Shown here in pieces: positions 41,427 through 53,644 of a DNA stretch of 64,000 nucleotides. Source of the stretch: an uncultured Burkholderiales bacterium (GTDB lineage: Bacteria; Pseudomonadota; Gammaproteobacteria; Burkholderiales; Thiobacillaceae); assembly GCA_937949525.1 (NCBI GenBank), contig CALEDT010000029.1, positions 1-64,000 on the forward strand, in the 5' to 3' direction. Below the pieces are notes generated by a model that searched no databases, had not been told where the DNA came from, and saw only the letters and a list, made by a program, of their open reading frames with translations. Each line of letters starts with the position of its first letter. Within the stretch, counting starts at the first letter, position 1. The translations under genes and the position numbers were made by a program.

Positions 41427-42293
41427 TTAGACGGCCGCGGCGCCGGCGACGATTTCCGACAATTCCTGGGTGATGGCGGCCTGGCGGGTCTTGTTGTAGA
41501 CCAGCTTGAGCTCCTCGATCACGCTCTTGGCGTTGTCCGATGCGGCCTTCATGGCCACCATGCGCGCCGACTGTTCGCAGGCAATGTTCTCCGACACCGC
41601 CTGATAGATCAGCGCTTCGATGTAGCGCACCATCAGGCCGTCGACCACGCTGCGGGCTTCCGGCTCATAGATGTAATCCCAGTGGTAGGGCGCCTTTTCC
41701 AGCGCCTCCTCGGCATTGAGCGGCAACAACTGGCGCAGCGTCGGCTCCTGCTTCATGGTGGAGATGAAGCGGCTGTAGATCAGGTAAAGCGCGTCGATGC
41801 GGCCTTCCTTGTAGGCGTCCAGCATGACCTGCACCGGCCCGATCAGGCGCTCCATGTGCGGCGTATCGCCGATGCCGGTGAGTTGCGCGCGAATGTCGGC
41901 GCCCAGGCGCTGCATGAAGCCCAGCCCCTTGTTGCCGATGACACCGACGTCGACCCCGATCCTGGCTTCGTCCCAGCGCTTCAGTTGCGCCAATGCCAAG
42001 CGCAGGGCGTTGGTATTCAGGCCGCCGCACAGCCCCTTGTCGGTGGTCACGACGATGAGGCCGACACGTTTCACGGTTTCACGTGAAACGACGAACGGAT
42101 GGCGATACTCGGGATGTGCCTGGCTGAAGTGGGCGGCGACGCGCGCGATCTTCTCGGCATAGGGACGCGCATGACGCATGCGCTCCTGCGCCTTGCGCAT
42201 CTTGGCGGCGGCGACCATCTCCATCGCGCGCGTGATCTTGCGCGTGTTCTCCACGCTCTTGATCTTGCTGCGTATCTCTTTTCCGGCGGCCAT
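41427..42293 (-). CDS. atpG: F1F0 ATP synthase subunit gamma
   Basis: [42 protein letters not shown] extended artefactually to 42509. Confidence 0.97.
   Translation of the reverse strand: MAAGKEIRSKIKSVENTRKITRAMEMVAAAKMRKAQERMRHARPYAEKIARVAAHFSQAHPEYRHPFVVSRETVKRVGLIVVTTDKGLCGGLNTNALRLALAQLKRWDEARIGVDVGVIGNKGLGFMQRLGADIRAQLTGIGDTPHMERLIGPVQVMLDAYKEGRIDALYLIYSRFISTMKQEPTLRQLLPLNAEEALEKAPYHWDYIYEPEARSVVDGLMVRYIEALIYQAVSENIACEQSARMVAMKAASDNAKSVIEELKLVYNKTRQAAITQELSEIVAGAAAV
42076..42089. promoter_or_regulatory. parS-like site inside atpG
   Basis: GTTTCACGTGAAAC, perfect 14-bp core palindrome; encodes VSRET on the minus strand. Confidence 0.85.
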
Positions 42294-42324
42294 GGCGGGC
42301 TTCCTGGTACGGTTCGGCGCGCGC

Positions 42325-43866
<1,542 letters not shown>

Positions 43867-43885
43867 AGCTACTCCAAGTTTTCAT

Positions 43886-44419
43886 TCAAGCCTTGAGGGT
43901 GGCGCCCAGACTCTGCAGTCCGCCGCGCACCGACGCATCCATGACCTCGTCGCCGACGCGAATCAGCACGCCGCCGATCAGTTCCGCATCGACCGATTGG
44001 GTGACGTTGACCTTGCGTCCGAAGCGCTGCTGCAGACGCTCGCCCAGCGCGGCGAGCTGCGCGTCGCTGAGCGGATAGGCGGAAGTGATGTGTGCGTCCA
44101 GCACACCCTCACGCGCGGTCTTGATCGCCTCGAACTGGGCGACGATCTCGTCCAACAGCGCCAGGCGCTTGTTCTCCGCCAGCACCGCCAGCAGATTGCG
44201 CCCTTCCGCACCCAGTCGCGGACCACACACGGTGTCGATCAGATCGACGATGCGGGCGGTCGGCACCGCCGGATTGGCGGCGAGCGCCGCGATCTGCTCG
44301 TCGCCGGCCACGGCCGCGAGCAGCGCCAAGCGATCCGACCACGCCTGCCAGGCATCGGTGGCCGCCGCCAGTTGCGCCACGGCCTCGGCATAGGGACGGG
44401 CCAACGTCGCGCGTTCCAT
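43886..44419 (-). CDS. atpH: F1F0 ATP synthase subunit delta
   Basis: ARPYAEAVAQLAAAT...; C-term SVDAELIGGVLIRVGDEVMDASVRGGLQSLGATL. Confidence 0.96.
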   Translation of the reverse strand: MERATLARPYAEAVAQLAAATDAWQAWSDRLALLAAVAGDEQIAALAANPAVPTARIVDLIDTVCGPRLGAEGRNLLAVLAENKRLALLDEIVAQFEAIKTAREGVLDAHITSAYPLSDAQLAALGERLQQRFGRKVNVTQSVDAELIGGVLIRVGDEVMDASVRGGLQSLGATLKA

Positions 44420-44421
44420 GA

Positions 44422-44892
44422 TCAGAGCTCGTTCCGGATGGTTTCGAGCAGTTGCGCGTGGGCGTCGGCGTCGATCTCGCGGCGCAACACCCGCTCCGCG
44501 CCGGCCACCACCAGACGCGCCACGTCGGCGCGCAACGCCTCGCGGGCACGGTGGGTTTCCTGCTCGATCTCCGCCTTGGCGGCATGGATCATGCGGTCGC
44601 CCTCTTCCTTGGCGGCGTTCTTGGCTTCATCGATCAACTGGGCGGCACGCTTTTCCGCCTGCGCGATGATCTCCGATGCCTTGGTCTTGGCGTCGTGCAG
44701 GGTCTCGCTGGCGCGCCGGGCGGCCAGCTCCAGCTCGTGCTTGCCGCGATCGGCCGCAGCCAGACCGTCGGCGATCTGCTTGCGGCGGGACTCCAGCGCG
44801 CCGACGATATGCGGCCAGATGAACTTCATGCAGAACCACACGAAGATCCCGAAGGTGACCGACTGCCCGATCAGGGTCATATTGATGTTCAT
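44422..44892 (-). CDS. atpF: F1F0 ATP synthase subunit b
   Basis: [55 protein letters not shown]. Confidence 0.96.
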   Translation of the reverse strand: MNINMTLIGQSVTFGIFVWFCMKFIWPHIVGALESRRKQIADGLAAADRGKHELELAARRASETLHDAKTKASEIIAQAEKRAAQLIDEAKNAAKEEGDRMIHAAKAEIEQETHRAREALRADVARLVVAGAERVLRREIDADAHAQLLETIRNEL

Positions 44893-44926
44893 GACCGCTC
44901 CTATTGCGGGTTGAGGCGAAGAGGGA

Positions 44927-46063
<1,137 letters not shown>

Positions 46064-46417
46064 TCAGTTGTTGTTCAGGACAGCCGCCGCGATCACCCAT
46101 GCGATCTGCCCCACGATAAATCCACCCAGCAGCGGCAGGGCGTCCAGACGCAACCCGCCCAAGCCTGCCGCCAGCAATACCGCGACCACAAAAAACCGTT
46201 CCAGCGCGGAACGGTTGAATGCCTTTAAATGCCGCGCCCCGTCGCTAGGTACCGGCACCCGGCCACGGTACCAACGCCAGACCAGCAGGCCGGTGTTGGC
46301 CAGCGCCACGCAACCGCCGAAGCTCAAGGCCAGCGCGTGTGTGGCGCCGGATATCGCCCACATCGCCAGCGCCAGCGGAACGATGACAGCCGCCTGCAGC
46401 GTCAGGGCGAAAAACAT
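46064..46417 (-). CDS. atpI: ATP synthase subunit I
   Basis: 117 aa, four hydrophobic segments, first gene of the atp operon. Confidence 0.85.
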   Translation of the reverse strand: MFFALTLQAAVIVPLALAMWAISGATHALALSFGGCVALANTGLLVWRWYRGRVPVPSDGARHLKAFNRSALERFFVVAVLLAAGLGGLRLDALPLLGGFIVGQIAWVIAAAVLNNN

Positions 46418-46523
46418 TAGCGCAGAATGATATAAGAATTAGAGCGTCTAATGCAATCATCAAACGCTTTGATGAATTTGCGCTCGGCGCGTCCGACGGC
46501 CATGGCGTCCAGCGGGTTGCCGC

Positions 46524-47363
46524 TCAACGGATGCGCGCCAGCAGGCCGTCCAGCGCTTCCAGGCTGGCGAACTGCACGGTCAGACGGCCGGCGCCCTTGC
46601 GATTGGCCGAGATGCGCACGCTCGTGCCCAGGCGTTGCGCCAGCTCCTCCTCCAGCCGCGCGACGTCGCGATCCTTCGCCAACGGCGCATCGACGCGGGG
46701 CGGCTTGGCCAGACGCGCGGCGAGCCGTTCCGCTTCGCGCACCGACAGGCCGCGACGCGCGACTTCGCGCGCCGCATCGAGCTGGCGGGCATGGCCCAGC
46801 GGCAGCAGCGCGCGGGCATGGCCCATGTCCAGCTCGCCGTTCATCAGCATGGACTGTACCGGCTTGGACAGTTGCAGCAGGCGCAACAGGTTGGACACCG
46901 CCACGCGCGAGCGGCCGACCGCATCCGCGGCGCTCTGGTGCGTCATGTCGAATTCCTGGATCAGGCGCTGGATGCCCTGGGCTTCTTCCAGCGGATTGAG
47001 ATTCTCGCGCTGGATGTTCTCGATCAGCGCCATCTTCAGCGCCACGTCGTCGGCCACCGCGCGCACCAGCACCGGGACTTCGCTGAGACCGGCGATCTGG
47101 CTGGCGCGCCAGCGCCGCTCTCCGGCGATGATCTCGTAGCGCCCGCCGGCGATGGCGCGCGCCAGGATGGGCTGCATCAGCCCCTGCGCGCGGATGGATT
47201 CCGCCAGCTCGGCGAGCGCGCCTTGGTCCATGCGCGTGCGCGGCTGATACTTGCCGGGCACCAGGCTCTCCACCGGCAAGGTCAGCAGACGCTCGCCGTC
47301 ACCGGTTTCCCCTTCCCCAAGCAGCGCGTCGAGGCCCCGCCCGAGTCCTTTCAACTTGGCCAT
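46524..47363 (-). CDS. parB: Chromosome partitioning protein ParB
   Basis: KGLGRGLDALLGE..., GRYEIIAGERRWRASQIAGLSEVPVLVR, IENIQRENLNPLEEAQGIQRLIQEF. Confidence 0.96.
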   Translation of the reverse strand: MAKLKGLGRGLDALLGEGETGDGERLLTLPVESLVPGKYQPRTRMDQGALAELAESIRAQGLMQPILARAIAGGRYEIIAGERRWRASQIAGLSEVPVLVRAVADDVALKMALIENIQRENLNPLEEAQGIQRLIQEFDMTHQSAADAVGRSRVAVSNLLRLLQLSKPVQSMLMNGELDMGHARALLPLGHARQLDAAREVARRGLSVREAERLAARLAKPPRVDAPLAKDRDVARLEEELAQRLGTSVRISANRKGAGRLTVQFASLEALDGLLARIR

Positions 47364-47400
47364 CTGGTTATTCCTTTTTCCTACTTTACGATCGCGCGGT

Positions 47401-48174
47401 TCAGCGGGCGCGCCGGCGGCCCATCAGCTCACGCGCCAGCGCGACATAGGCCTGCGCACCGCGCGAGGCGCGATCATAGTTCAGCGCCGGCAGGCCGTGA
47501 CTGGGCGCCTCGGCCAGGCGCACGTTGCGCGGCACCACGGTGGTGAACACCTTGGCGCCGAAATGACCTTTGAGCTGATCGGACACATGTTGCGCCAGCG
47601 TGTTGCGGTGATCGAACATCACGCGGGCGACCCCCTCGATGACCAGCGCCGGGTTCAGGCGGGCCTTGATCTTCTTGATGGTGTTGACCAGATCCGCCAG
47701 ACCCTCGATGGCGAAGTATTCGCACTGCATGGGGATCAGCACCGCATCGGCCGCCGTCAGCGCGTTGACGGTGAGCAGGTTGAGCGCGGGCGGACAGTCG
47801 ATCAGGATGAAATCGTAGCCGGGCGCCACCGTGTGCAGCGCGCTTTTCAGTCGATACTCGCGTTCACGACTGTCCACCAGCTCCACCTCGGCGCCAGCCA
47901 GATCGCGATTTGCCGGCAGGAGGTCGTAACCGGCCCCAGTGGATCGGGCGCACACGGTGGCGACATCGGCCTGGCCCAGCAGCAGGTGGTAGACGGTGTG
48001 GCGCAGGTGTTGTTTGTCCACGCCGCTACCGGTGGTGGCATTGCCTTGCGGGTCCATGTCCACCAGCAACACGCGCTGGTCCAGGCTGGCCAGGCTGGCG
48101 GCCAGATTCACCGCGGTGGTGGTCTTGCCGACACCGCCCTTCTGATTGGTGATGGCGAGGATGCGCGCGCTCAT
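47401..48174 (-). CDS. parA: Chromosome partitioning ATPase ParA/Soj
   Basis: [53 protein letters not shown]. Confidence 0.96.
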   Translation of the reverse strand: MSARILAITNQKGGVGKTTTAVNLAASLASLDQRVLLVDMDPQGNATTGSGVDKQHLRHTVYHLLLGQADVATVCARSTGAGYDLLPANRDLAGAEVELVDSREREYRLKSALHTVAPGYDFILIDCPPALNLLTVNALTAADAVLIPMQCEYFAIEGLADLVNTIKKIKARLNPALVIEGVARVMFDHRNTLAQHVSDQLKGHFGAKVFTTVVPRNVRLAEAPSHGLPALNYDRASRGAQAYVALARELMGRRRAR

Positions 48175-48803
48175 GCCGGCTCCATGATGATGATATGCCG
48201 CCGGGCATCCAACCCGGGCACGTGGACAGGCCGGACGTCGAGCACGCGGGCACCGCTCAGCGCGGCAAGCTCCGCATCCGGGCGCTGCCCCTTCAGCGCC
48301 AGCCAGCGCCCGCCCCCCGGCAGTAGGTGGCGGGTCAGGCGCACGAACTCGGCCAAATCGCTGAACGCGCGTGCGACGATCTGGGCATAACCGGTGTCGG
48401 GACGGTGATCCTCGACGCGCGCATGCACCACGGCGACCTGATGCAAGCCCAGCTCGATCACGGCCTGGCGCATGAAGCCGCAGCGCTTGTCGCTGCTGTC
48501 GAGCAAGGTCACGGCCAGTTCGGGCCGGGCGATCGCCAGCGCGATACCGGGCAGCCCCGCCCCGCTGCCGACATCCAGCAGCGGCCCGTCAAAGAGATCG
48601 GGCAGGATCGCCAGGCTGTCGAGCAGATGCAGCTTCAGCATGCGCTCCGGCGTATCGATGGCGGTGAGGTTGTACACGCGATTCCACTTCTGCAGCAACG
48701 CCAGATAGGCCAGCAACTGCTCGTGCTGACGCGGCGACAGCGCGATGCCCAGGCCATCCAGGCCGGACGCCAGGCGCCGGGTGAGTCGGTCGTCGGTGCT
48801 CAT
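48171..48803 (-). CDS. rsmG: 16S rRNA (guanine527-N7)-methyltransferase
   Basis: [31 protein letters not shown], position between mnmG and parA. Confidence 0.95.
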   Translation of the reverse strand: MSTDDRLTRRLASGLDGLGIALSPRQHEQLLAYLALLQKWNRVYNLTAIDTPERMLKLHLLDSLAILPDLFDGPLLDVGSGAGLPGIALAIARPELAVTLLDSSDKRCGFMRQAVIELGLHQVAVVHARVEDHRPDTGYAQIVARAFSDLAEFVRLTRHLLPGGGRWLALKGQRPDAELAALSGARVLDVRPVHVPGLDARRHIIIMEPA

Positions 48804-50689
48804 GCGGCATCACCGGCCAGCTCGCCGCGCTTCAGATGCACCATCAGCACCGCGATCGCGGCCGGCGTCACGCCGGAGATGCGCGCGGCCTGACCGAGCG
48901 TGGCCGGGCGCACCTGGTTCAGCTTCTGCCGCACCTCGATGGACAACCCGGTCAGTGCCATGTAGTCGAAGTCGGCCGGCAGCGGCGTTTCCTCGCGCGC
49001 GCGCTGGCGTTCGATTTCCTCCTGCTGGCGCGCCACGTAGCCGGCGTACTTGGCATCGATCTCGAGCTGCTCGCGCGCCTGCGCGTCATCCAATCCCGGC
49101 CCGGCGCCCGGCAACGACATCAGCGCGGCGTAGTCCACCTCCGGCCGGCGCAGCAGGTCGAACAGGCTGTACTCACGCTCGATCGCCTTGCCCAGCACCC
49201 GCTCGGCCTGTTCGCGCTCGAGCAGCGCCGGGTTCACCCAGGTGCAGCGCAGGCGCTCGCCCTCGCGTTCGATCGCGTCGCGCTTGGCCGCGTAACGCGC
49301 CCAGCGGGCATCGTCGACCAGGCCGAGACGGCGGCCGTGTTCGGTCAGGCGTCGGTCGGCATTGTCCTCGCGCAGGCTCAGTCGATACTCGGCACGGCTG
49401 GTGAACATGCGGTACGGCTCCTGCACGCCACGCGTGGTCAGGTCGTCCACCAGTACGCCCAGATAGGCTTCGTCGCGGCGCGGCCACCATGGCGCCTCGC
49501 CGCGCGCGCGCAACGCCGCGTTGGCCCCGGCCAGCAGGCCTTGGGCGGCCGCCTCCTCGTAACCGGTGGTACCGTTGATCTGGCCGGCGAAGAACAGCCC
49601 GGCGATGGCCTGGGTCTCCAGGCTGGGCTTGAGCGCGCGCGGATCGAAGTAGTCATACTCGATGGCGTAACCGGGACGCAGCAGGTGTGCCCGTTCCAGG
49701 CCGCGGATGGAGCGCACCAGTTGCAACTGCACGTCGAACGGCAGGCTGGTGGAGATGCCGTTGGGATAGAACTCGTGCGTGTCCAGCCCTTCCGGCTCGA
49801 GAAACACGTTATGGCCTTCCTTGTCGGCGAAACGGGTGATCTTGTCCTCGATGGACGGGCAGTAACGCGGTCCGACCCCCTCGATCACCCCGGTATACAG
49901 CGGCGAGCGATCCAGGCCGGCGCGGATGATGTCGTGCGTGCGCGCATTGGTCTGCGTCATCCAGCATGGCAACTGGCGTGGATGCATGGCGCGCGAGCCG
50001 ACAAAGGAGAACACCGGCGCGGGCTCGTCGCCGGGTTGTTCGCGCATTACGGAAAAATCGATGCTGCGGCCGTCGATGCGCGGCGGCGTGCCAGTCTTCA
50101 GCCGCCCCACCGGCAGGTTCAGCTCGCGCAGGCGCGCGGCCAAAGAGCGGGCCGGCGGATCGCCCATGCGTCCGGCGGCGAAATTCTCCAGCCCGACATG
50201 GATCAGTCCGGCGAGGAAGGTGCCGGTGGTCAGTACCACGGCGCGCGCGCGGATGTCGATGCCCAACTGCGTGCGCACGCCGACGACGCGTTCACCCTCG
50301 AGCAGCAGGTCGTCCACCGCCTGTTGCAGCAGGGTCAGATTGGCCTGGTTCTCCAGCCAGCCGCGGATCGCGCGTTTGTACAGTTGACGGTCGGCCTGCG
50401 CGCGCGTGGCGCGCACCGCCGGTCCCTTGGAGGAATTGAGGATGCGGAACTGGATGCCCGCCTGGTCGGTGGCCAGCGCCATGGCGCCGCCGAGCGCATC
50501 GACCTCCTTGACCAGATGGCCCTTGCCGATGCCACCGATGGATGGGTTGCAGGACATCGCGCCAAGGGTGTCGATGTTGTGCGTGAGCAGCAGCGTGCTC
50601 CGGCCCATGCGCGCGGCGGCCAGCGCCGCCTCCGTGCCGGCGTGGCCGCCACCGACCACGATGACATCGAATTCTTCCGGAAAAATCAT
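48800..50689 (-). CDS. mnmG: tRNA uridine-5-carboxymethylaminomethyl synthesis enzyme MnmG (GidA)
   Basis: [23 protein letters not shown]...[25 protein letters not shown]. Confidence 0.98.
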   Translation of the reverse strand: MIFPEEFDVIVVGGGHAGTEAALAAARMGRSTLLLTHNIDTLGAMSCNPSIGGIGKGHLVKEVDALGGAMALATDQAGIQFRILNSSKGPAVRATRAQADRQLYKRAIRGWLENQANLTLLQQAVDDLLLEGERVVGVRTQLGIDIRARAVVLTTGTFLAGLIHVGLENFAAGRMGDPPARSLAARLRELNLPVGRLKTGTPPRIDGRSIDFSVMREQPGDEPAPVFSFVGSRAMHPRQLPCWMTQTNARTHDIIRAGLDRSPLYTGVIEGVGPRYCPSIEDKITRFADKEGHNVFLEPEGLDTHEFYPNGISTSLPFDVQLQLVRSIRGLERAHLLRPGYAIEYDYFDPRALKPSLETQAIAGLFFAGQINGTTGYEEAAAQGLLAGANAALRARGEAPWWPRRDEAYLGVLVDDLTTRGVQEPYRMFTSRAEYRLSLREDNADRRLTEHGRRLGLVDDARWARYAAKRDAIEREGERLRCTWVNPALLEREQAERVLGKAIEREYSLFDLLRRPEVDYAALMSLPGAGPGLDDAQAREQLEIDAKYAGYVARQQEEIERQRAREETPLPADFDYMALTGLSIEVRQKLNQVRPATLGQAARISGVTPAAIAVLMVHLKRGELAGDAA

Positions 50690-50749
50690 CGACTTGCCAC
50701 GATCCTGCGGACTCCTTGGGAGGGCGCGATTCTACGCCAGGGCGACGGG

Positions 50750-50765
50750 TGTTTCACGTGAAACA
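50750..50765. promoter_or_regulatory. parS site (perfect 16-bp palindrome)
   Basis: TGTTTCACGTGAAACA upstream of mnmG, identical to the canonical ParB-binding consensus. Confidence 0.95.
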
Positions 50766-50810
50766 GGGTTGGTCGGCTGCCACCAGACCGCCGCCAAGGT
50801 CTGCCCGCGC

Positions 50811-53630
50811 TCAGCCGGTATTGCGCATGCCGGCGGCAATGGCATTGATCGAACGCAGCAACGGCTGCAACCAGGGGCTTTCCGCCTGCGCCTCGGGTGC
50901 GATCGCGCGCACGCGGCGCAGCAGCGCAACCTGGATAGAGTTGAGCGGGTCCAGATAGGGATTGCGTCCGGCCAGCGAACGCGCCAGCTCCGGCGTGTCC
51001 TCCAGCAAAGTCCTGCTGCCGGCGACCGCGAGTATCTGCGCGCAGGCGCGCCGGAATTCGGCGCGGATGGCGGCGAACACCGCCGCCGCCTGCTCGGGGT
51101 CCTCGCACAACTCCGCATATTCACGCGCGATACCCATGTCCGCCTTGGCCAGCGCCATTTGCGCGTTGGCCAGCAGCGTGCGAAAGAATGGCCACTCGCG
51201 ATACATGCGCTGCAACTTCGCCAGGCGTGCGGGGTCGTCGGCGCGCCACGCCTCCAGCGCCGTGCCCACGCCGTACCAGGCCGCCAACGCATGGCGCGAC
51301 TGCCCCCAGGCGAAAACCCAGGAGATGGCCCGCACCGACGCACGCGAGCGGTCGCCATGCTTGCGGTGCGACGGGCGCGAACCGATGTTGAGCCAGCCGA
51401 TCTCGCGGACCGGCGTCGCCTCGTAGAAATAGTCGAGAAAGCCCTCGGTGCGCTCGGTGAGCGTTCGGTAGTGCGCCTCGCCGACGCGCGCGATCTCGTC
51501 CATGATGCCCAGGTCGTCGCGCCTGTCCTCGGAGCGTGCACGCACCAAGTGGCTGCTCGCCTTGAGCAGGCCGGTCACGCCCACGGTCAGCTCGTAGATG
51601 GCGGTCTCCATGTTGTTGTACTTGTAGAACAGCACCTCGCCCTGTTCGGTGAACTTGATCTCGCCGCGCACGGTGGCGGGCGGCTGCGCCAGGATCGCCT
51701 CGTGCGTCGGGCCGCCGCCGCGGCCGACGGTACCGCCACGGCCATGAAACAACCGGCAGCGTATGCCCTCCGCATCGCACAAGGTGATGATGCGTTTCTG
51801 CGCCTCGTAAAGACGCCAGGACGAGGCGAGGATGCCGCCATCCTTGCAGGAATCGGAATAGCCCAGCATCACCTCCTGGCCTTCCTGGTAGGCGTGCAAC
51901 AGGGCGCGATACTCCGGCTGGCGCAGCAGGCGCGCCAGAATGTCGTCCGCGCGCGACAGATCGTCGATGGTCTCGAACAGCGGACTGACGCCGATGTGGC
52001 AATACCACTGCCCCGCCAGCCGGCCCGCCAGGCCCGCGAGGGCGGCCAGCAACATGACCTCCATGACATGGGACGCGGCATGGGTCATGGAAATGACGTA
52101 ACGGCCCATGCATTGCGGACCAAGCTCGCGGCGCATGTGGGCGATGAGCTGAAACACGCGCAGCGTTTCGCGCGTCGCCTCGCTCAACGCCGCCGGATCG
52201 AACACCAGCCCGTCCGGGTGGGCAACACACTGCGCCAACAACTCCAGGCGCCGGCCCTCGTCCATGCCGGCGTAATCGATGGCGGCGGCATGGCGCAGTA
52301 TCTCGGCGACGGCGACACCATGCCGCGCCGACTCCTGACGGATGTCCAGGCGCATCAGATGGAAGCCGAAGGTGCGCACCAGCATGATCAGGTCGTCGAG
52401 TTCGCCGTGCGCCACGGCGCCATCGCCATGGCTGATCAGCGAGTCGCGGATCACACACAGGTCGTCGAGCAGCGCCTGCGCGCCGACATAACCGGGCGTC
52501 TCGAAACTGACATCGTGATCGTCGATGGCCCTGCGCACCAGCTCCAGGTTGCGCATCAGGCGATGGCGCACGAATGCCAGCTTGCGCCGATAAGGCTCCT
52601 GCTTGTAGCCATGAGGCCACGCCTGCATGGCCGCTGCGTAGGCCGCCGCATCCTGCTCGACACTGGCCAGGAACGCCGACGAGGGCTGACACAGCCCGGT
52701 GGAGAACGACAGCAGCTCGCTGAGACGCTCCACCCGCCGCAGGTATTCCTCCAGTGCGGTGCGCGACTGCATGCGCCACGCCAGCGCGGTCACCTGCGCG
52801 GTCACCAGCGGATGGCCGTCGCGGTCGCCGCCGATCCAGGAGCCGAAACTCAGGAAAGGATGATCAGCGCAGCGCGCTGCCAACGCCTCGCCGTACACAT
52901 CCTGCAACGCGCGCCGGTAGTTGCGGTAGACGCCGACCACCGCATGGAATAGTGACTGCGGGAAGTACGACAGTCCGGCGCGGATCTCGTCCCGCACCTC
53001 CAGGCGGTAATCCCGCACCTCATCGGTCTTCCACAGTACCTGGATCTGCGAAGCCAGGCGACGCTTGACCTCGTCCCGATACATACCGGACTGACGCGGA
53101 TCCTCCAGCTCCTCCAGGCTCAGGAAGATGGCGCGCAGCGCGCCCTTGATGGTACGCCGCTTGGCTTCCGACGGGTGCGCGGTGAGCACCGGCATGTAGC
53201 GCAGTTCACGCAACAGCGGCGCCAGCTCGTCGGCGCTCACCCCCTCCTCGCGCAACGCCAGCAGCACGTCGTGAAACGATGCGGGCCACATGTGCTTGCC
53301 GGCACGCACTGCGCGCCGGCGGCGCGCAAGATGATGCGATTCCTCAGCGATGTTGAGCAGGCTGAAATAAATGTTGTAGGCGCGCACGATCTGATTGAGC
53401 GCCTCCGGCGTCAGCCGGTCGATGGCGCGCATCAGCTCGGCGCGGGCATCGTCGTCATCGCGTTCGCGCAACGCGATGAAACCGAGACGCAGGGTCTTCA
53501 ACGAAGCATAGACCGACGGCTTGAGCTGCGCGCGCAGCACCCGGCTGAGCGGCTGGATCAACTGGCGCACGCGCCGCTGCAGGCCGACTTCGGGGAGGGC
53601 GGCGTCCTCCGTCGTTTCACGTGAAACCAT
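50811..53630 (-). CDS. ppc: Phosphoenolpyruvate carboxylase
   Basis: VLTAHPSEAKRRTIKGAL, MLGYSDSCKDGGILAS, FHGRGGTVGRGGGPTHEAILAQP. Confidence 0.96.
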   Translation of the reverse strand: MVSRETTEDAALPEVGLQRRVRQLIQPLSRVLRAQLKPSVYASLKTLRLGFIALRERDDDDARAELMRAIDRLTPEALNQIVRAYNIYFSLLNIAEESHHLARRRRAVRAGKHMWPASFHDVLLALREEGVSADELAPLLRELRYMPVLTAHPSEAKRRTIKGALRAIFLSLEELEDPRQSGMYRDEVKRRLASQIQVLWKTDEVRDYRLEVRDEIRAGLSYFPQSLFHAVVGVYRNYRRALQDVYGEALAARCADHPFLSFGSWIGGDRDGHPLVTAQVTALAWRMQSRTALEEYLRRVERLSELLSFSTGLCQPSSAFLASVEQDAAAYAAAMQAWPHGYKQEPYRRKLAFVRHRLMRNLELVRRAIDDHDVSFETPGYVGAQALLDDLCVIRDSLISHGDGAVAHGELDDLIMLVRTFGFHLMRLDIRQESARHGVAVAEILRHAAAIDYAGMDEGRRLELLAQCVAHPDGLVFDPAALSEATRETLRVFQLIAHMRRELGPQCMGRYVISMTHAASHVMEVMLLAALAGLAGRLAGQWYCHIGVSPLFETIDDLSRADDILARLLRQPEYRALLHAYQEGQEVMLGYSDSCKDGGILASSWRLYEAQKRIITLCDAEGIRCRLFHGRGGTVGRGGGPTHEAILAQPPATVRGEIKFTEQGEVLFYKYNNMETAIYELTVGVTGLLKASSHLVRARSEDRRDDLGIMDEIARVGEAHYRTLTERTEGFLDYFYEATPVREIGWLNIGSRPSHRKHGDRSRASVRAISWVFAWGQSRHALAAWYGVGTALEAWRADDPARLAKLQRMYREWPFFRTLLANAQMALAKADMGIAREYAELCEDPEQAAAVFAAIRAEFRRACAQILAVAGSRTLLEDTPELARSLAGRNPYLDPLNSIQVALLRRVRAIAPEAQAESPWLQPLLRSINAIAAGMRNTG
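53614..53627. promoter_or_regulatory. parS-like site at the 5' end of ppc
   Basis: GTTTCACGTGAAAC, perfect 14-bp core; immediately follows the ATG of ppc and encodes VSRET. Confidence 0.88.
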
Positions 53631-53644
53631 CGCGGGTTCTCGTT

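Noticed and set aside
48836-50761. 641-aa plus-strand ORF opposite mnmG
   Set aside because: Antisense artefact opposite a highly conserved gene.
50406-52952. 848-aa plus-strand ORF antisense to mnmG and ppc
   Set aside because: Runs opposite conserved genes, low-complexity composition, no domain signature.
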